Of a stretch of 64,000 nucleotides of DNA, positions 38,913-47,065 are shown piece after piece. The stretch comes from Aestuariibacter sp. A3R04 (GTDB lineage: Bacteria > Pseudomonadota > Gammaproteobacteria > Enterobacterales > Alteromonadaceae). The translations under genes and the position numbers were made by a program. The stretch covers positions 469,158-533,157 of the forward strand of contig NZ_JAHKQR010000001.1 of NCBI RefSeq assembly GCF_018860805.1. Direction: 5' to 3'. The notes beneath the pieces were generated by a model, which worked only from the letters and a program-made list of their open reading frames with translations, was not told the origin of the DNA and made no database searches. The stretch's first letter is position 1; the number at the start of each line of letters is the position of its first letter.

Positions 38913-39662
38913 TTATGCTTTGCTTGTTTCTAGTTTTATATTGGAAATGGCTTTGCCGGGGTATTTCTTGTTGTGTAATCGGATAAGCCGGTTCATTTGA
39001 AACACTGACCCCAGTATATTGGCCAGTACAGACAAACACTGTTTGCCGTTCAGTAACGCCAGTTGCTCTGCGTCCAGCGTCTGTAATTGTTGTTCGTTGA
39101 CAGTTGCCAGCCCGCCTACGCGCTGCTGCGTATTGTCGGCATATTCTATGATGAGATCGACGGCGCGGATCAGACCCATTGATGCCATCTCCTCCAGCAG
39201 AGCGCTGGTTTGAGCCATGGCCATTGACCGTTCTTCAAGCAATTTTCGCTTGTTGTCTAAAAAGGCAGATGGTCGTTTGCTAGAGAGAAACAGCGCGCTG
39301 CCATTTTTCGTATTTACTGCTGCAGACGCCAAGTCTATAAGCAGAGTGTGCTTACCGTTGTTTTCTTCTATTTGCAGTGAAAAAGGCAGGGTTTGCAAAC
39401 TGAGTGGCGTGTAATGTGCCACCCATTCGTCGAGTTGAACAAAAACATTTTCGTTGAGTCCCAATCCACACAGAGCTGAAATGGTCCAGCGCTGGCTGTT
39501 GGCAACTTTGCTAAAAAACAGGGGAAATTCACTCGATGCCTGCACCGCTTCTTTTAATTCCACATTGAGCATGTGGAAACGGCTGTACAGCGCAGGTAAC
39601 TGATGTTCGTCAATGCGAACATCGCCATGGGCTTGTGGATTAACAGGTTCAAAATTTTGCAT
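38913..39662 (-). CDS. SapC-family protein
   Basis: A 249-residue cytoplasmic-looking protein of the SapC family, a group named after a Campylobacter S-layer-locus gene but of unproven function, commonly found next to TonB receptors and tryptophan-halogenase-like genes in Caulobacterales, Xanthomonadales and Alteromonadales. Family features include HYTPLSLQTLPFSL (start of the core) and the ALLNGKQCLSVLANILGS helix (cited by its LNGxQ/K motif). No signal peptide. It follows the halogenase by 9 nt. Confidence 0.82.
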   Translation of the reverse strand: MQNFEPVNPQAHGDVRIDEHQLPALYSRFHMLNVELKEAVQASSEFPLFFSKVANSQRWTISALCGLGLNENVFVQLDEWVAHYTPLSLQTLPFSLQIEENNGKHTLLIDLASAAVNTKNGSALFLSSKRPSAFLDNKRKLLEERSMAMAQTSALLEEMASMGLIRAVDLIIEYADNTQQRVGGLATVNEQQLQTLDAEQLALLNGKQCLSVLANILGSVFQMNRLIRLHNKKYPGKAISNIKLETSKA

Positions 39663-39671
39663 GTGTGTATC

Positions 39672-41204
39672 CTAGGCACTCAGCCATTGTTCGATGTAAT
39701 CACGATGGTTAGGCAGTGCCTGCATTTTTTGTTCGGTGATCAGTTGATTTTGATTTATCAGCGATTGTGCCGTTGCATCCATCTTGTTGAGGTGTGAGTG
39801 GATAGAAAAATCAGGAGCAAACCCCATTCCGTATAAAACGTACTGATAACTGGCCGCTGGAAATAATTCAATAGCCGCTGAGAAGTCGGCAATTTGTGGG
39901 CCGCGATAGCGCCATATTTCCATGTCTTCTTTTAATGAATCTGGAATGGTTAGCGGATCTTTGTTGGCCTGCCAATAAGGCTCTTGTCGCTCTGTCAGTA
40001 CATAATGCAGCTTGAGAAAATCGATAATACGCTGCCAGCGATAATTCATTTGTTCATTGAAACGCTTGCTCACGACCGGTCTGGCCGACACTGGCATGGG
40101 CATTTGTTCGGCGATGTAGCGGGCGGAGATTTCAATCAACATAAGCGCTGTGGCTTCCAGGGGTTCGACAAATCCTGCCGCCAGCCCAACGGCAACGCAA
40201 TTGCCCTTCCACAGGGTTTTGCGGTAACCCGATTCAAATTTAATAACCCGTGGCGTTAGTGACTTATGCGCTTCACCCACATAACGCATGAGGGTGTCGC
40301 ATGCGCGGTCTTCTTGCATAAACTCAGATGAGAATACGTGACCAACGCCTCGTCTGCTGGTTAGCCCGATATCCCAGATCCACCCGGCTTGCTGAGCTGT
40401 GGCCTGAGTGTAGGGTTTAATTTCGTAGTCATCTTCGTAGGGTACGTGAAGGGCTAGCGCCGTGTCGTTAAACAACACATCACTGGTTGAGGTCATTTTC
40501 TCTCCCAGTGTTTCACCTAACAACAGTGAACGAAAGCCTGAACAATCCACGAAAAGATCGGCACTGAGGGATTCACCGCTATTCAGCGTTATACAGTCGA
40601 TGGCATCTTCGCCTGTTCGGTGGATGTGTTCTACGGTGGCCACCAGGTGTTTGACCCCTAATTTTTCCTTGCAGAACGTTCTCAGCATATCAGCGAAGGC
40701 ACCGGCGTCTAGATGGTACGCATAGTTAGATTGCGCACTACTGTACTCACTATCAGACAGCGTTCTCGGAGCCAGATTTTTCTCACACACGTGTTGTTGA
40801 AAATTAACCGCGGTGGCAAATGAAGAGATGTTATCCAGGTATGGCGCTAGTTCAATGCGCCCATAGCCCAAAGGCACTGTAAACGGATGATAGTAAAAGT
40901 CACCATTGCCATGAACCCAATTGATGAATTTGCCACCTTGTTTAAATGCGGCACTGCACTGACGAAACACTTCTTTTTCAGACAAACCAATGTCTTTTAA
41001 CGTGTTTCTCATCGTCGGCCAGGTACCTTCTCCCACGCCAACGGTGGGAATATCGGAAGCTTCTACCAAAGTGATATCCAGCGCACACCTGCCTTTGTCA
41101 ATGTTGTGTTTGGCCGCAACGATCGCCGCAGTGAGCCAGCCGGCAGTGCCGCCGCCTACTATCACTATACGTTGTTTCTCAGAAGCTGTTCCGGGTTGTT
41201 TCAT
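39672..41204 (-). CDS. FAD-dependent tryptophan-halogenase-family protein
   Basis: A flavin-dependent halogenase-like enzyme, which in characterised members uses FADH2, O2 and halide to form HOCl/HOBr for substrate halogenation. It shows the FAD motif VGGGTAGW (16-23), the GVGEGTWP block, the catalytic lysine in FKQGGKFINW (Lys88, equivalent to PrnA K79) and EPLEAT (Glu350, equivalent to PrnA E346). The second signature is WIWDIG (275-280) where classical enzymes have WxWxIP. Length 510 aa is normal. I chose ATG 41204 over GTG 41210. The real substrate is unknown; no separate flavin reductase is in the operon. Confidence 0.88.
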   Translation of the reverse strand: MKQPGTASEKQRIVIVGGGTAGWLTAAIVAAKHNIDKGRCALDITLVEASDIPTVGVGEGTWPTMRNTLKDIGLSEKEVFRQCSAAFKQGGKFINWVHGNGDFYYHPFTVPLGYGRIELAPYLDNISSFATAVNFQQHVCEKNLAPRTLSDSEYSSAQSNYAYHLDAGAFADMLRTFCKEKLGVKHLVATVEHIHRTGEDAIDCITLNSGESLSADLFVDCSGFRSLLLGETLGEKMTSTSDVLFNDTALALHVPYEDDYEIKPYTQATAQQAGWIWDIGLTSRRGVGHVFSSEFMQEDRACDTLMRYVGEAHKSLTPRVIKFESGYRKTLWKGNCVAVGLAAGFVEPLEATALMLIEISARYIAEQMPMPVSARPVVSKRFNEQMNYRWQRIIDFLKLHYVLTERQEPYWQANKDPLTIPDSLKEDMEIWRYRGPQIADFSAAIELFPAASYQYVLYGMGFAPDFSIHSHLNKMDATAQSLINQNQLITEQKMQALPNHRDYIEQWLSA

Positions 41205-41231
41205 GGTCACTCGTCAGGTTTGTTGGGGTTG

Positions 41232-41303
41232 TGCCATTTATCCATAGGCACTGATAAAAATCCAGGCAACCTATGGATAAATGGCAGGGATAAGTCCCTG
41301 CCA
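41232..41303 (-). promoter_or_regulatory. Overlapping hairpins between TonB receptor and halogenase genes
   Basis: Two inverted repeats overlap here. One is a perfect 17-bp pair, TGCCATTTATCCATAGG at 41232-41248 and its complement at 41270-41286, loop 21 nt. The other is 9 bp, TGGCAGGGA at 41282-41290 and TCCCTGCCA at 41295-41303, loop 4 nt, placed 8 nt after the receptor stop. They share 41282-41286, so only one can form fully. On the minus strand the short hairpin comes first and is followed by ATTTATCC, a weak T-run. A role in attenuation or differential mRNA stability is inferred. Confidence 0.7.
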
Positions 41304-41311
41304 GTTTATAC

Positions 41312-44116
41312 TTAGAAAGTGGCGCGTACACCTACAGCAAAACGAGAACCGTTGTCTTCGATTGAGTAGATTTGGTCGTTGAAACGGCCTATCTGGGTTA
41401 ACTCTTCGCCAGTGACGTTAATGCCTTCAACGAATACAGTGAAGTTTTCATTGATGTCATAACTTGCGCTTACGTCCCACTGTCCGTATGTCTTAGTGGT
41501 AACCGGCTCACCGGTCGCACCGCCAACGGATGTATTGTCTAGCGCGAACAGGAATGACTCGCGGTTGTTAAAGGCCACACGAGCCTGGAAAGCGTCTTTT
41601 TCATAGAACATGATAAGGTTCTGAGAATCGCCCAGGCCTTCCAACGCAAAGGTTTGCGTAGTGTCGCCACTGACTTCCGCATCGCTGTTTACCACTGTCG
41701 CGTTAGCCGTAATACCGAAGCCGTTGTCCCATACGTGAGTCACGGCGACTTCATAACCTGTAACGGTAGCGGTTTCACCGTTTTGTGGACGGGTAACGGT
41801 AAACACTTCGCCGGCGCCATTGAGTTCTTCCGTGGTAGCAACAACGTCTACGTCAGGGTTCGCTGGGTCGAGGGAGACGCCCACAGCACAATCTGCAGCG
41901 GTACAGCGGAATCCGTCAGCCGCAGTTCGAGCACTAAGGGAGTAAGTTTCGTCACCCGAGAGCGTAACGATAAAGTTCTCAACTTCTTTACTAAATACTG
42001 CAAAGCTGAAAATACTGTCGTCACTGTAGTACCACTCGAATGACAGATCCCAGTTTTCTGCTTCAAACGGTTTCAAAGCAGGGTTACCACCGGACGCAGT
42101 CAGATTCTGACGACGGGGCTCACCAAAGGTGGTTGCCGGAGACATTTGTGACATAGTTGGACGGCTCAAAGAGTCGTAGCGCGACAAACGCAGAATCATG
42201 TCTTCTTCCAGTTCAAGTTTTACGTTGATGCTGGGCAGAAGATTTGAATAGGATGAGGTGCCTGTAATGTTCTCTTCCGGGCCTGCCACATTCTGGAACA
42301 AGGTCAAATCGGTTGTGGGAACAATATCAACTAAAAATGCTTGTACCGCTGACACACTCACATCGGTTTCTTCATAGCGGGCGCCAATGTTGATGTTTAA
42401 AGGCATATCCCCCAGGTCGTAACCAAACTCAAACTGGGCATACAATGCCAGTACTTCTTCTTCCACTGTATAGTGGTTAGGGGCGAGCGTCGGATTAATT
42501 GGTGCACCTTGAGATGCCAGATAGTCGATGTAAGCATCGCCGTCGTAGGTATACCAGGTATCAATAAGACCGCTAAAGTAGTTGTTTGCTGTGAAAGGGC
42601 GAATGTTAAGCGCATCAACGGGAGCTTCGACGTTGTAGCCACAGAAGGCACACTGGGATGCAAACTCCTGGTAGCTGTATTTTTCCCGTTCGGAATACAA
42701 CACACCAAAATCGGCTTTCTGGAATACTTCAGAATCAGAATAGTAAGTAAAATCAGCTTTGTACTCAGTGATTTCATCTTCTGACGCCCGTGGGTTCCCT
42801 AACTCGTTGTAATGCAGACGATTAAGGCCGATATCCGGCAGAGCACCGTTGGCAAATCCATCGTGAATAACGGTTGGTATACTACCCGTGCTGTCGAACT
42901 CATAGTTGTTGATAATACCTACAACATTGAATCGGGCATCGCCGGCAATATCATTTTCAGCTGTTGAGTGCGATACATCAAAGTTACCAATGAGGTAGTC
43001 TGTGATATTCCACTCTACATTTAAACCAAATCCGTCGTTGGTCACATCGCGCTGGTTACGGGTGTGTGATACAAAGTCAGAAGCCGGGTTACCACTACCT
43101 TGGTGCAGATCGATTTCCTGGGTGAACTGAATAGCAGTGCCTGTGTCAGCATTGACAGTGGCAGATCCAACGCGGTCAGGTTCAAACCATGAAGCTAAAT
43201 CTGTGACCTGTGAATCTACTTCGAATTTAGACACAAAACCGTCAAGTGTGATAGTGATATCGTCGCTCGGCGCGAACTGCGCTACTAATGACGCGTTCGT
43301 TCTGGTTCTGTCTTGCTGATCTACAATCTGATCCCAGTTTCTTGGAAAGTAGACATTGTCAGCCAAAATGCCGTCGTTGCGGTTTGACAAAGTCAAACCC
43401 GGACGCCAGCCACCGGTTTGGATGCGGTTGATTTGCACCTGGCGTTCCTGGTGAGAGACGGCCAGTAATACCCCAAATTTGTCGTCTGCAAAGGTGTTAC
43501 TGACCAGGAAGCTCGCTTGAGGCGACGTTTCTTCTGACAGATCTTCGTACATGCCTTTTACCGAGCCAACGATCTGCATGCCGTCGTAGTCGAATGGACG
43601 GGCAGTACTGACGTTGATGGTGGAACCGATACCACCGGACTGCATGTTCGCAACTGCACTTTTGTAAATGTTTGCCCCCGTAATTTGGTCAGCAGCCAGT
43701 ACGTCAAAGTTGAACGCACGACCATCGGCGTCAGAGGCAAGCTGACGACCGTTAACCAATACAGTATTAAATTGCGGGCCAAAACCACGGACCGTTACTT
43801 GTTGACCTTCACCACCACTTCGGTCGATTGATACACCGGTGATTCTTTGTAGCGATTCTGCTACGTTCAGATCGGGGAATTTACCCAAATCTTCAGCGGC
43901 AATACCGTCCGACACTGCCATGTTTTCCTTTTTATCAGACATGGCGCGTTTAAGGCTACTCACAATGCCGCGCACTTCAATAACTTCAACGTTATCGTTG
44001 GCTGAGGCGTCCTGAGATAGTGCTACCGGCGCGTGTAGGGCAGAGGCAATAGCTACGCCTAAGAGTGAGCGTGTAGCGATAGGGACTAACTTCGATTTTT
44101 TGGTGTTATGTGTCAC
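41312..44116 (-). CDS. TonB-dependent receptor, carbohydrate type
   Basis: A large outer-membrane transporter (about 934 aa) of the type used for oligosaccharide uptake in Alteromonadales, Caulobacter and Xanthomonas. The signal region (LLGVAIASALHAPVALSQ) is followed by the TonB-box-like VEVIEVRGI and by plug blocks LQRITGVSIDRSGGEGQQVTVRG (key: TGVSIDR, VRGFGPQFNTVLVNGR). The barrel ends in FAVGVRATF. GTG 44116 has GGAG 8 nt upstream; an ATG 27 nt earlier lacks a ribosome site. It heads the halogenase/SapC/symporter/alpha-galactosidase operon, so galactoside import is likely. Confidence 0.93.
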   Translation of the reverse strand: MTHNTKKSKLVPIATRSLLGVAIASALHAPVALSQDASANDNVEVIEVRGIVSSLKRAMSDKKENMAVSDGIAAEDLGKFPDLNVAESLQRITGVSIDRSGGEGQQVTVRGFGPQFNTVLVNGRQLASDADGRAFNFDVLAADQITGANIYKSAVANMQSGGIGSTINVSTARPFDYDGMQIVGSVKGMYEDLSEETSPQASFLVSNTFADDKFGVLLAVSHQERQVQINRIQTGGWRPGLTLSNRNDGILADNVYFPRNWDQIVDQQDRTRTNASLVAQFAPSDDITITLDGFVSKFEVDSQVTDLASWFEPDRVGSATVNADTGTAIQFTQEIDLHQGSGNPASDFVSHTRNQRDVTNDGFGLNVEWNITDYLIGNFDVSHSTAENDIAGDARFNVVGIINNYEFDSTGSIPTVIHDGFANGALPDIGLNRLHYNELGNPRASEDEITEYKADFTYYSDSEVFQKADFGVLYSEREKYSYQEFASQCAFCGYNVEAPVDALNIRPFTANNYFSGLIDTWYTYDGDAYIDYLASQGAPINPTLAPNHYTVEEEVLALYAQFEFGYDLGDMPLNINIGARYEETDVSVSAVQAFLVDIVPTTDLTLFQNVAGPEENITGTSSYSNLLPSINVKLELEEDMILRLSRYDSLSRPTMSQMSPATTFGEPRRQNLTASGGNPALKPFEAENWDLSFEWYYSDDSIFSFAVFSKEVENFIVTLSGDETYSLSARTAADGFRCTAADCAVGVSLDPANPDVDVVATTEELNGAGEVFTVTRPQNGETATVTGYEVAVTHVWDNGFGITANATVVNSDAEVSGDTTQTFALEGLGDSQNLIMFYEKDAFQARVAFNNRESFLFALDNTSVGGATGEPVTTKTYGQWDVSASYDINENFTVFVEGINVTGEELTQIGRFNDQIYSIEDNGSRFAVGVRATF

Positions 44117-44420
44117 TGTGTTTTCTCCGTGATTTGGCAACATGTAACAACTTAATTATGTAGCAATTAACAAATTTTGTAATTGAACGTGAAAGTGTTA
44201 AACATGCATTTCACATTTTTAGTTTGCCCTTGTTACCATTGCGTTAGTATAACTAACTGATAAAAAAGGTCTTTGTTATCCAGGGGTAAACTAATGTAAA
44301 CGTTTTCCCCAAGAATCTGTAAATACTAACACACTTTTAAAATGTAACAATAATGTTATCAATCTACTTTAGGATAATGATTACGAAATTCAGAACGATT
44401 TGTAGCTAAAGTGCCAAAAA
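44117..44420. other. AT-rich leader and intergenic region
   Basis: Between the TonB receptor and glpK, 304 nt without a gene. It contains the receptor promoter and operator (44295-44350) and a leader of about 200 nt on the minus strand before the receptor GTG, long enough to host regulatory structure; I see no clear riboswitch. The glpK 3' end has no obvious terminator here. Confidence 0.5.
44295..44350 (-). promoter_or_regulatory. Promoter and LacI/GalR-type operator of the TonB receptor operon
   Basis: On the minus strand TTGTTA (44350-44345), 16-nt spacer and TAGTAT (44328-44323) form a plausible promoter. Just downstream is the palindrome GGAAAACGTTTACA (44308-44295) with a central CG, like sites before galM and galT. 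Such 14-mers are typical LacI/GalR-family operators. Binding by the LacI-family protein encoded at 52732-53733 is inferred from similarity of the three sites. Confidence 0.55.
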
Positions 44421-45905
44421 TTAACTGCATCTGATGCGATTAACGGCATTTTTCCACCCTTTGTATGCATGATCTCTTTCAGATTTTGAAAGTCGGGGTG
44501 AATATATACTGTCGCTCTTCCAACATTGGGTGAGTGTACTAACTGAATTGAATACACCAACTTGCAGACCGGCGAGAAACGCAGCGCCTAACGCCGTTGT
44601 TTCTGTTACTTCGGGACGCTCTACATCTGCGCCAAGAATGTCTGCAAGGAAACCCATCACCCAGTCATTTCGCGACATTCCGCCATCCACGCGAATCGTT
44701 GTTGGCCTGGCGCCATCGCTTTCCATGGCTTTTTGCAGATCTTTCGTTTGATAACAAACAGATTGAAGGCCTGCGGCAACGATCTCGCTTATACCTGTAT
44801 CCCGGGTTAGACCGAGAATGGCGCCCCGTGCATCCGGGTCCCAGTAAGGTGCACCCAATCCGGTAAAGGCGGGTACCAGAAAAACGCCATTGTCGCGGCG
44901 GGCGCGCTGGGCAAGAGCTTCTGATTCTGCAGCATCGTCTATGAGTTTTAGTCCGTCGCGCAGCCATTGAACTGTCGCACCGGCCATGAAAATACTACCT
45001 TCCAGTGCGTAAGTGGTCTTTCCGTTGAGACGATAGCCTACGGTAGTCAACAGGCGGTTTTCAGATTTAAGTGGGGTATCACCGGTATTCAGAATCATAA
45101 AGCAACCGGTGCCGTAAGTGCTTTTCGCCATGCCTTTTTCAAAGCAGGCCTGGCCGACTAATGCCGCCTGTTGGTCGCCGGCTACACCGCCAATTGGCAG
45201 GGCAGTGCCCAGAATACTTTCGTCTAGGCAGCCAAAATCAGCGGCACAGTCGAGTACTTCCGGCAGCATAACTTCTGGAATCCGAAACGTATCGAGTAGC
45301 TTGCTGTCCCACTTCTGGTTGTGAATGTCAAACAACATGGTACGCGATGCATTGGTGGCATCAGTTTTGTGTGATTTTCCACCGCTAAGACGCCAGATAA
45401 GAAAGGTATCTACAGTACCAAACAGCAACTGACCGGCTTCTGCTTTTTCCCGAGCACCATCGACATTGTCGAGGATCCAGGCAATCTTAGTTGCGGAAAA
45501 ATAAGGGTCCAGCAGTAACCCGGTGGTATTTGTGATGTACTCAACGAGTGCTGTGTCTTCGCTCAATTCGCGGCACAGCGGCGAGGTGCGACGATCTTGC
45601 CACACAATAGCCGGGTACACGGGTTTACCGGTTTGCTTATCCCATACTAGTGTGGTTTCGCGCTGATTCGTGATACCAATACTGGCGATATCTTTCGGCG
45701 TTAACTGGCATTTGTTAAATACGTCTTTCAGGGTAAGGAGAACGCTTTGCCAAATTTCCTCCGGATCGTGCTCAACCCAGCCATCACTAGGATAGTGCTG
45801 GGGGAATTCTTTTTGAGCAATCGCCTCTATACTACCTTCAGAAGAGAAAATGATGCTTCTAGAACTTGTTGTGCCCTGGTCAATGGCGAGAATAAACTTG
45901 TTCAA
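44421..45905 (-). CDS. glpK: Glycerol kinase
   Basis: Phosphorylates glycerol to sn-glycerol 3-phosphate in the cytoplasm. The FGGY-kinase start is clear: [17 protein letters not shown], then GITNQRETT and, near the C-terminus, [15 protein letters not shown] (FGGY signature 2 region). Length 494 aa is standard. The start codon is TTG with GGAG 8 nt upstream. It is transcribed away from glpR; a GlpR-operator-like palindrome lies between. No glpF permease gene is adjacent. Confidence 0.96.
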   Translation of the reverse strand: MNKFILAIDQGTTSSRSIIFSSEGSIEAIAQKEFPQHYPSDGWVEHDPEEIWQSVLLTLKDVFNKCQLTPKDIASIGITNQRETTLVWDKQTGKPVYPAIVWQDRRTSPLCRELSEDTALVEYITNTTGLLLDPYFSATKIAWILDNVDGAREKAEAGQLLFGTVDTFLIWRLSGGKSHKTDATNASRTMLFDIHNQKWDSKLLDTFRIPEVMLPEVLDCAADFGCLDESILGTALPIGGVAGDQQAALVGQACFEKGMAKSTYGTGCFMILNTGDTPLKSENRLLTTVGYRLNGKTTYALEGSIFMAGATVQWLRDGLKLIDDAAESEALAQRARRDNGVFLVPAFTGLGAPYWDPDARGAILGLTRDTGISEIVAAGLQSVCYQTKDLQKAMESDGARPTTIRVDGGMSRNDWVMGFLADILGADVERPEVTETTALGAAFLAGLQVGVFNSVSTLTQCWKSDSIYSPRLSKSERDHAYKGWKNAVNRIRCS

Positions 45906-45968
45906 GTAAACACTCCGTTACGCTATTTGACGGCAGTTTGCATTATTTACAGCCGATTAACAATAGTA

Positions 45969-45988
45969 AATTTTCGAAAACGAACATT
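45969..45988. promoter_or_regulatory. GlpR operator
   Basis: A 20-mer reading AATTTTCGAAAACGAACATT matches the E. coli GlpR consensus WATGTTCGWTAWCGAACATW at 18 of 20 positions. It lies in the glpK-glpR divergent region, so it can control both genes. Confidence 0.65.
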
Positions 45989-46066
45989 TAAGCTGCAATA
46001 TGAACATGTTAAATTTTCGGTTATCAAGGTATAATTTATTGAGGTGTAAAAGGAAATAAAGATCGA

Positions 46067-46825
46067 ATGAATCAAACGCAGCGCCACGAAAAAATTTTGA
46101 ATTTGCTTAAACAGTCTGGCTTTATGTCTATTGACGAACTGGTATCGCAATGTAGTGTGACACCTCAGACAATCCGCCGGGATCTCAATCAACTAGCTGA
46201 TTCTGGTAAAGTTAGTCGATATCACGGTGGTGCGGGTTTAACGAAAAGCTGGGAAAATACGCCCTACCAGGAACGAAAAACCCAAAATCAGGAAGTGAAG
46301 GAGCGCATTGCTGAAGCGGTGGCTGCAATGATCCCCGACGGTGCGTCACTGTTTATTAACATTGGGACCACCACCGAACTTATCGCAACCAAATTACTGC
46401 ATCACAAAAATTTGCACATTGTTACAAATAATATTCATGTGGCGACAATTTTGTCTGCAAAAGAAGATTTTTCGGTCATCATTGCCGCTGGCGAAGTCAG
46501 GTTCCGGGATGGCGGTATTATTGGTGAAGCGACCTGCGACTTTATCAGTCAGTTCCGCATGGACTACGGTATCATAGGTATTAGTGGGATAAGTGCGGAC
46601 GGCGCGCTACTCGATTTTGACTTCCGCGAAGTGAAAGTGTCACAGGCAATTATTGAGCACACTCAAACGGTGATCCTGGCTGCTGACTATTCCAAGTTTG
46701 AACGCAAAGCGATGGTAGAGCAGGGACATTTATCACAGGTCGATTACTTAGTGTGTGACAAATCACCGCCGGCTTCTATAGCCCCCATCATTAAAGAAAA
46801 CAAAATTAAGTTCGTAAAAGCCTGA
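46067..46825 (+). CDS. glpR: DeoR-family glycerol-3-phosphate regulon repressor
   Basis: A DeoR-family repressor that releases DNA when bound to glycerol 3-phosphate. The N-terminal helix-turn-helix (RHEKILNLLKQSGFMSIDEL, cited by RHEKIL; then CSVTPQTIRRDLNQLADSGKV) is nearly that of E. coli GlpR, and the C-terminal sugar-phosphate-sensing domain has NIGTTTELIA and GISGISADGALLDFDF. Length 252 aa is typical. It is flanked by glpK and glpD, with matching operators on both sides. Confidence 0.93.
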   Translation: MNQTQRHEKILNLLKQSGFMSIDELVSQCSVTPQTIRRDLNQLADSGKVSRYHGGAGLTKSWENTPYQERKTQNQEVKERIAEAVAAMIPDGASLFINIGTTTELIATKLLHHKNLHIVTNNIHVATILSAKEDFSVIIAAGEVRFRDGGIIGEATCDFISQFRMDYGIIGISGISADGALLDFDFREVKVSQAIIEHTQTVILAADYSKFERKAMVEQGHLSQVDYLVCDKSPPASIAPIIKENKIKFVKA

Positions 46826-46873
46826 CGTCGCCGCGCAGTTGTCATTTTCCTCTGTTCTGCCTGAATAGCTTGC

Positions 46874-46895
46874 GCAAGGTGGCCACACACCTTGC
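46874..46895. repeat. Inverted repeat after glpR
   Basis: GCAAGGTG and CACCTTGC form a perfect 8-bp stem with a 6-nt loop, about 50 nt after the glpR stop. There is no T-run, so termination would need another mechanism; it may simply stabilise the glpR 3' end. Confidence 0.4.
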
Positions 46896-46975
46896 TCGTG
46901 TTGCGCGTAACCTGGCAAAAAATACCCATTGCACTGAAAAAATATTTTCACTGTAAACATACTTTTAACATTAAT

Positions 46976-46995
46976 AATGTTCGTTTATTTTCGTT
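46976..46995. promoter_or_regulatory. GlpR half-site upstream of glpD
   Basis: AATGTTCGTTTATTTTCGTT has a full left half-site (ATGTTCG) of the GlpR consensus and a poor right half. It lies about 75 nt upstream of glpD, where repression by GlpR is expected. Confidence 0.4.
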
Positions 46996-47065
46996 TAATG
47001 TTGACTTGTGTTCCTTTTGGCGTTCAAATAGCCAACATTGTGATAAGTGAAATGAGTAATAGTTC

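Noticed and set aside
44117..44294. Long leader of the TonB receptor transcript considered as a riboswitch
   Set aside because: No known riboswitch core or strong stem was recognised by eye; the region is simply AT-rich.
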